From an uncultured Psychroserpens sp. (GTDB lineage: Bacteria; Bacteroidota; Bacteroidia; Flavobacteriales; Flavobacteriaceae), in the NCBI GenBank assembly GCA_947488655.1, contig CANKZZ010000004.1, forward strand, positions 496,001 through 560,000: a stretch of DNA of 64,000 bases. Direction: 5' to 3'. A program made the translations under genes and the position numbers. Numbering within the stretch: position 1 is the first letter of the stretch; each line of letters begins with the position of its first letter. Of the stretch, positions 60,862 through 64,000 are shown one piece after another. Under the pieces are notes generated by a model, which ran no database searches, had not been told where the DNA came from, and saw only the letters and a program-made list of their open reading frames with translations.

Positions 60862-62121
60862 ATGAAAAAGACAATTATATTATTGGTAGTGTTGCTTGTT
60901 TCTATACAGGCATATGCATCATATATTTTAATTCCTATGGATGCCGAAGGACAGGACAACCATTTAAAAGCTTATGGAGTAACCTATTGGACATTAGAAA
61001 AACAATTAAAAGTTAAATGGCTTTTAAACTATAAAGGAGGTGCGTTTTTATTGCCTGACAGTGAAGAAATTCAAAGAGAATGCCAAATTAGAGGTGTTAG
61101 CTTTGAAGTGATTTCTAATTCTAAAGCAGAAGAAATTTTAGATTTAATAGCCAGTCCGTCCCAAAATATGGAAGCAGTTGTTCTAGAAAAAGCGCCTAAA
61201 ATTGCAGTGTATACGCCAAAAGGTTTACAGCCTTGGGACGATGCAGTTACTATGGTTTTAACTTATGCCGAAATACCATACGATACCATTTATGATGAAG
61301 AAGTTTTAAATGATGCTTTATTATTATATGATTGGTTGCATTTGCATCATGAAGATTTTACGGGTCAGTATGGTAAGTTTTATAGAGCTTATCGCTCTGC
61401 GTCCTGGTATATAAGAGAGAAAAAAGAGGCAGAGGAGTTGGCAGCAAGCTTGGGATACTCTAAAGTTTCTCAAGAAAAATTAGCGGTTGCAAAAAAAATT
61501 AGAGAGTATGTTATTGGTGGTGGATTTATGTTTGCTATGTGTAGCGCAACAGATAGTTTTGATATTGCACTCTCTGCAGATGGTGTTGATATATGTGAGC
61601 CAATGTTTGATGGAGACGGTAGTGACGCAGGATACCAAAGTAAAATTGATTATTCTAAAACTATGGCATTTAAAGACTATTTGTTAGAAAGAAGTCCTAA
61701 TGTATATGAGTTTTCTTCAATAGATATGACTAGAAAACGACGCATCCCTAAAACAACAGATTATTTCTCATTGATGGAATTCTCTGCTAAATGGGATCCA
61801 ATACCAGCTATGCTTAACCAAAATCATACTGCTTTAGTTAAAGGATTTATGGGGCAAACTACATCTTTTACACGAGAAGAGATAAAATCTAATGTTTTAA
61901 TTTTAGGAGAAAATAAGACTAATGGTGAAGCAAAATATATTCATGGTATTAAAGGAAAAGGATTTTTCACGTTTTATGGTGGTCATGATCCAGAAGATTA
62001 TACACATAAAGTTGGTGACCCTAAAACCGAGTTAGATTTGCATCCTACATCTCCAGGATACAGATTAATACTTAATAATGTTTTATTTCCTGCTGCTAAA
62101 AAGAAGAAGCAAAAGACTTAA
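60862..62121 (+). CDS. Secreted protein of the family often labelled asparagine synthetase B
   Basis: This 419-residue protein has a signal peptide ending near SIQAYAS. Databases tend to call close relatives asparagine synthetase B, but the N-terminal Cys nucleophile and the ATP-binding SGGxDS motif are not present, and the protein is exported. The middle has IREYVIGGGFMFAMCSATDSF, whose Cys in a nucleophile-elbow-like turn resembles class I amidotransferase or ThuA-like folds, and ends with KGFFTFYGGHDPEDYTH. Its true role is unknown. It has 62 nt between it and the sulfotransferase gene. Confidence 0.6.
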   Translation: MKKTIILLVVLLVSIQAYASYILIPMDAEGQDNHLKAYGVTYWTLEKQLKVKWLLNYKGGAFLLPDSEEIQRECQIRGVSFEVISNSKAEEILDLIASPSQNMEAVVLEKAPKIAVYTPKGLQPWDDAVTMVLTYAEIPYDTIYDEEVLNDALLLYDWLHLHHEDFTGQYGKFYRAYRSASWYIREKKEAEELAASLGYSKVSQEKLAVAKKIREYVIGGGFMFAMCSATDSFDIALSADGVDICEPMFDGDGSDAGYQSKIDYSKTMAFKDYLLERSPNVYEFSSIDMTRKRRIPKTTDYFSLMEFSAKWDPIPAMLNQNHTALVKGFMGQTTSFTREEIKSNVLILGENKTNGEAKYIHGIKGKGFFTFYGGHDPEDYTHKVGDPKTELDLHPTSPGYRLILNNVLFPAAKKKKQKT

Positions 62122-62131
62122 GTTTTATATT

Positions 62132-62166
62132 AAACCATTTAAATTTTTGAATGGTTTTTTTTATTT
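62132..62166 (+). terminator. Terminator after the secreted protein gene
   Basis: AAACCATT (62132-62139) pairs with AATGGTTT (62150-62157), followed by T-rich sequence. Confidence 0.8.
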
Positions 62167-62194
62167 AATTTTATTAAATCCTAAATAACACATC

Positions 62195-62470
62195 ATGGCA
62201 TCAAAAAAGAAAATATTACAAAAAATACAAATAGTAATCACTAACCACTTTGATTCTCCACAAGATGCATTTGCTTTTTTTGATAAAAATGGAGATGGTA
62301 AATTATCAAAAAGTGAAATAGTTAGTTTGCTAAAACAAGCCGAAATTAGTGGTTTTATAAGAGGTTTAGTGTCATCTAAACTTATTGAAGGTTATGATAA
62401 TGATGGTGACGAACTTATAGATTGGCAAGAATTTAAAAGTGCAGTAGCCGAAATTATGGATAATAAATAA
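62195..62470 (+). CDS. EF-hand protein
   Basis: This 91-residue cytoplasmic protein has two EF hands, with loops DKNGDGKLSKSE and DNDGDELIDWQE, both with the expected acidic ligands at positions 1, 3, 5 and 12. The final part has an EF-hand exit helix. It should bind calcium. It is 13 nt upstream of a class III nucleotide cyclase gene, so the pair is probably co-transcribed and may be a calcium-linked signalling unit. Confidence 0.85.
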   Translation: MASKKKILQKIQIVITNHFDSPQDAFAFFDKNGDGKLSKSEIVSLLKQAEISGFIRGLVSSKLIEGYDNDGDELIDWQEFKSAVAEIMDNK

Positions 62471-62483
62471 CCTCCACTTATCC

Positions 62484-63557
62484 ATGTATAACCTCAAACA
62501 GTTTGTAAAACAACTTTTCTTCGCTATTATCTATTGGGTTTTAGCATTTTCGATTTTTATCCTTATTAGATTTGTTGCTCATGGTGAGGAGCAAGGCATC
62601 TCATTTATGAATCCAAAAAACAATGTTCCAGTTACAGAGTGGATTCATTTTGGTGTAATATTAGGAGTCTTAGTAGGAGTATTATATGCCATAATAGAGT
62701 TTATATTTAATAAATTTATTACAAAGAATATTTACTTAGGGTTATCCATTCTATTAAAAACTATAATCTATTTACTTGTATTAATATTTTCATTAACCTT
62801 TATAATTGAGATTATAGAAATAGATATGGACATTAATTTGCAAAATGAACGAGGTTGGTGGAAACAAAACTCCTTATTCTGGCTTGCAGCCTCTTATTTT
62901 TTTCTAGCGTCTTTTATTTTTTTATTTCTGAAATTATCTTTTGAGAAATTTGGTAGAGGTGTATTACTTAATTTATTAATTGGAAAATATAGAAACCCAA
63001 CAGAAGAAGAGCGAATTTTTATGTTTGTAGATTTAAAATCATCTACTACAATAGCTGAAAAACTAGGACATAAAGAATATAGCAAACTGTTACAAGATTG
63101 TTTTTTTGATTTAGGAAAGATTCTATCTCGTTTTGATGGAGAAATCTATCAGTATGTAGGAGATGAAGCAGTCATAACTTGGAAACTTAAAAATGGATTA
63201 AAAAACAATAATTGTATAGAGTTGTACTTTGCTTTCGCAAAACAATTAAAAAGGCGATCAAAGTACTATCTCAAAAGATATAAGTTAGAGCCTTTTTTTA
63301 AGGCAGGTGTTCACGGAGGAGAATTAATAATAACTCAAGTTGGTACAGTTAAAAAGGAATTAGCATTTCATGGCGATGTCATAAATACAACCGCAAGAAT
63401 ACAGGACGAATGTAATAAACATGACGAATCTTTACTTATATCTGAAGAACTCCTTAATATGCTAGATCTTAAATTAAAATATAGTGCAAAAAACATTGGT
63501 AATATTTTGCTAAAAGGCAAAAGAGATACATTACAAATTATGGCTATTAATAATTAA
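62484..63557 (+). CDS. Membrane class III adenylate/guanylate cyclase
   Basis: This 357-residue protein has about four N-terminal membrane helices (residues 10-155) and a cytoplasmic cyclase domain. The metal-binding aspartates are in FVDLKSSTTIAEKL (first) and YVGDEAVITW (second), followed by FKAGVHGGELIITQVG and HGDVINTTARIQDECN with the Asn and Arg of the transition-state site. The substrate could be ATP or GTP; the specificity lysine and aspartate are not certain. It follows the EF-hand gene by 13 nt. The 3' end overlaps the amidohydrolase gene by 4 nt. Confidence 0.86.
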   Translation: MYNLKQFVKQLFFAIIYWVLAFSIFILIRFVAHGEEQGISFMNPKNNVPVTEWIHFGVILGVLVGVLYAIIEFIFNKFITKNIYLGLSILLKTIIYLLVLIFSLTFIIEIIEIDMDINLQNERGWWKQNSLFWLAASYFFLASFIFLFLKLSFEKFGRGVLLNLLIGKYRNPTEEERIFMFVDLKSSTTIAEKLGHKEYSKLLQDCFFDLGKILSRFDGEIYQYVGDEAVITWKLKNGLKNNNCIELYFAFAKQLKRRSKYYLKRYKLEPFFKAGVHGGELIITQVGTVKKELAFHGDVINTTARIQDECNKHDESLLISEELLNMLDLKLKYSAKNIGNILLKGKRDTLQIMAINN

Positions 63558-64000
63558 TGAGAACCCACATGGCAGCCACAAGCTCCTCTGGTGAAACTTT
63601 GAGTTTCTTCATGCCATGGGAAAGCTTGATTATATTTTGAATTTTCCCAATAGAATTCTGTACGTTCTTTTGGCTCGTTTCCAATTTCATTCATAGTCTC
63701 TGTATCATACATTCTACCATTAATCATAGTGTAAATAATACTTTCAGAATTACGTATATTTTCTAAAGGATTTTTATCCATAACGATTAAATCTGCCAAC
63801 TTACCTTCTCTAAGAGAACCAATATCATTAGCTGCACCTATGTAATTTGCACCATTTATTGTTGCAGCTTGTAGTGCTTCATGATTAGACATACCACCTT
63901 GTTGTAGTAACCATAACTCCCAATGTGCACCAAGACCTTGTAATTGTCCATGCGCACCAAGATTAACTTTAACACCAGCATCACTTAATACTTTTGTGGT
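63554..64000 (-). CDS. Amidohydrolase-family protein, C-terminal part; 5' end outside window
   Basis: The gene enters from beyond the window end and stops at 63554; 148 residues are visible. VNLGAHGQLQGLGAHWELWL and ATINGANYIGAANDIGSLREGKLADLIVMDKNPLENI are the typical metal-dependent amidohydrolase C-terminal barrel and dihydroorotase-like end, close to imidazolonepropionase-related TolB-fused amidohydrolases. The last residues GACGCHVGSH hold two cysteines and two histidines, an unusual tail that may bind metal. The substrate is unknown. Confidence 0.8.
   Translation of the reverse strand, partial: TTKVLSDAGVKVNLGAHGQLQGLGAHWELWLLQQGGMSNHEALQAATINGANYIGAANDIGSLREGKLADLIVMDKNPLENIRNSESIIYTMINGRMYDTETMNEIGNEPKERTEFYWENSKYNQAFPWHEETQSFTRGACGCHVGSH

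Noticed and set aside
1-64000. CRISPR arrays, insertion sequences, prophage or toxin-antitoxin pairs
   Set aside because: No spaced direct repeats, transposase motifs or phage genes were seen; gene order and spacing look like core chromosome.

Overview
The window is AT-rich (about one third G+C by eye) and densely coding, and it looks like the chromosome of a marine-type member of the Flavobacteriaceae (Bacteroidota). The evidence is type IX secretion (T9SS) C-terminal sorting domains, promoters of the Bacteroidota type (a -7 box TAnnTTTG, sometimes with an upstream TTG), SusC/HmuR-like TonB receptors, a zeaxanthin-type carotenoid cluster, a split transketolase, and gene orders typical of the family such as ppiC/surA/moxR. 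There is no rRNA, insertion sequence, prophage or CRISPR array.

Layout. 1-4.2 kb: two T9SS cargo proteins (an M43 metalloprotease cut by the window edge and a spondin-domain protein), a LysE exporter and HMG-CoA lyase. 4.2-20 kb: an iron/heme island. It has HmuY and a heme-type TonB receptor, divergent from an operon of DUF6607, a secreted ankyrin protein, a DUF2271 protein with an FMN-attachment motif, and a PepSY membrane flavoreductase. A second set follows (DUF4856, imelysin, HTTM protein, FecA-like receptor), then ferritin and an unlisted 47-residue cysteine-rich ORF. Three promoters in this island carry versions of one Fur-like palindrome, ATTTAGATT-N-AATCTAAAT, which suggests they form one iron regulon. 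20-27 kb: guaB with a hairpin leader, a ketopantoate-reductase-like protein, a long PLP enzyme, an M1 aminopeptidase and an SRPBCC pair. 27-33 kb: an envelope-folding operon of PpiC/SurA-like foldases, MoxR and a mini GldL-like protein. 33-40.8 kb: an SCO copper chaperone beside a PHM-like protein, an acyltransferase, aconitase, a Crp/Fnr regulator, a triple-repeat lipoprotein and a TlpA thioredoxin.

40.8-45.7 kb: crtY-crtZ-crtB-crtI (lycopene made from phytoene, cyclised and hydroxylated to zeaxanthin) behind a CarH/LitR-type MerR regulator with a B12-binding domain. Matching operator-like sequences overlap the -7 boxes of both the regulator and crtI, consistent with light-controlled pigment synthesis. 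45.9-46.1 kb: tRNA-Leu(GAG) and tRNA-Lys(UUU). 46-59 kb: mostly housekeeping genes (aroK, a PRTase, an S4 protein, tkt halves, tgt, LptF/G, accA, dnaB) with a few envelope proteins. 59-64 kb: an aminotransferase/sulfotransferase pair, a protein commonly mislabelled asparagine synthetase B, an EF-hand protein next to a membrane class III nucleotide cyclase, and the 3' part of an amidohydrolase.

Across the whole window the 8-mer CTTCGGAA occurs 24 times by my count, on both strands, in several reading frames and in intergenic DNA. This is far more than base composition predicts and is not explained by the genes.
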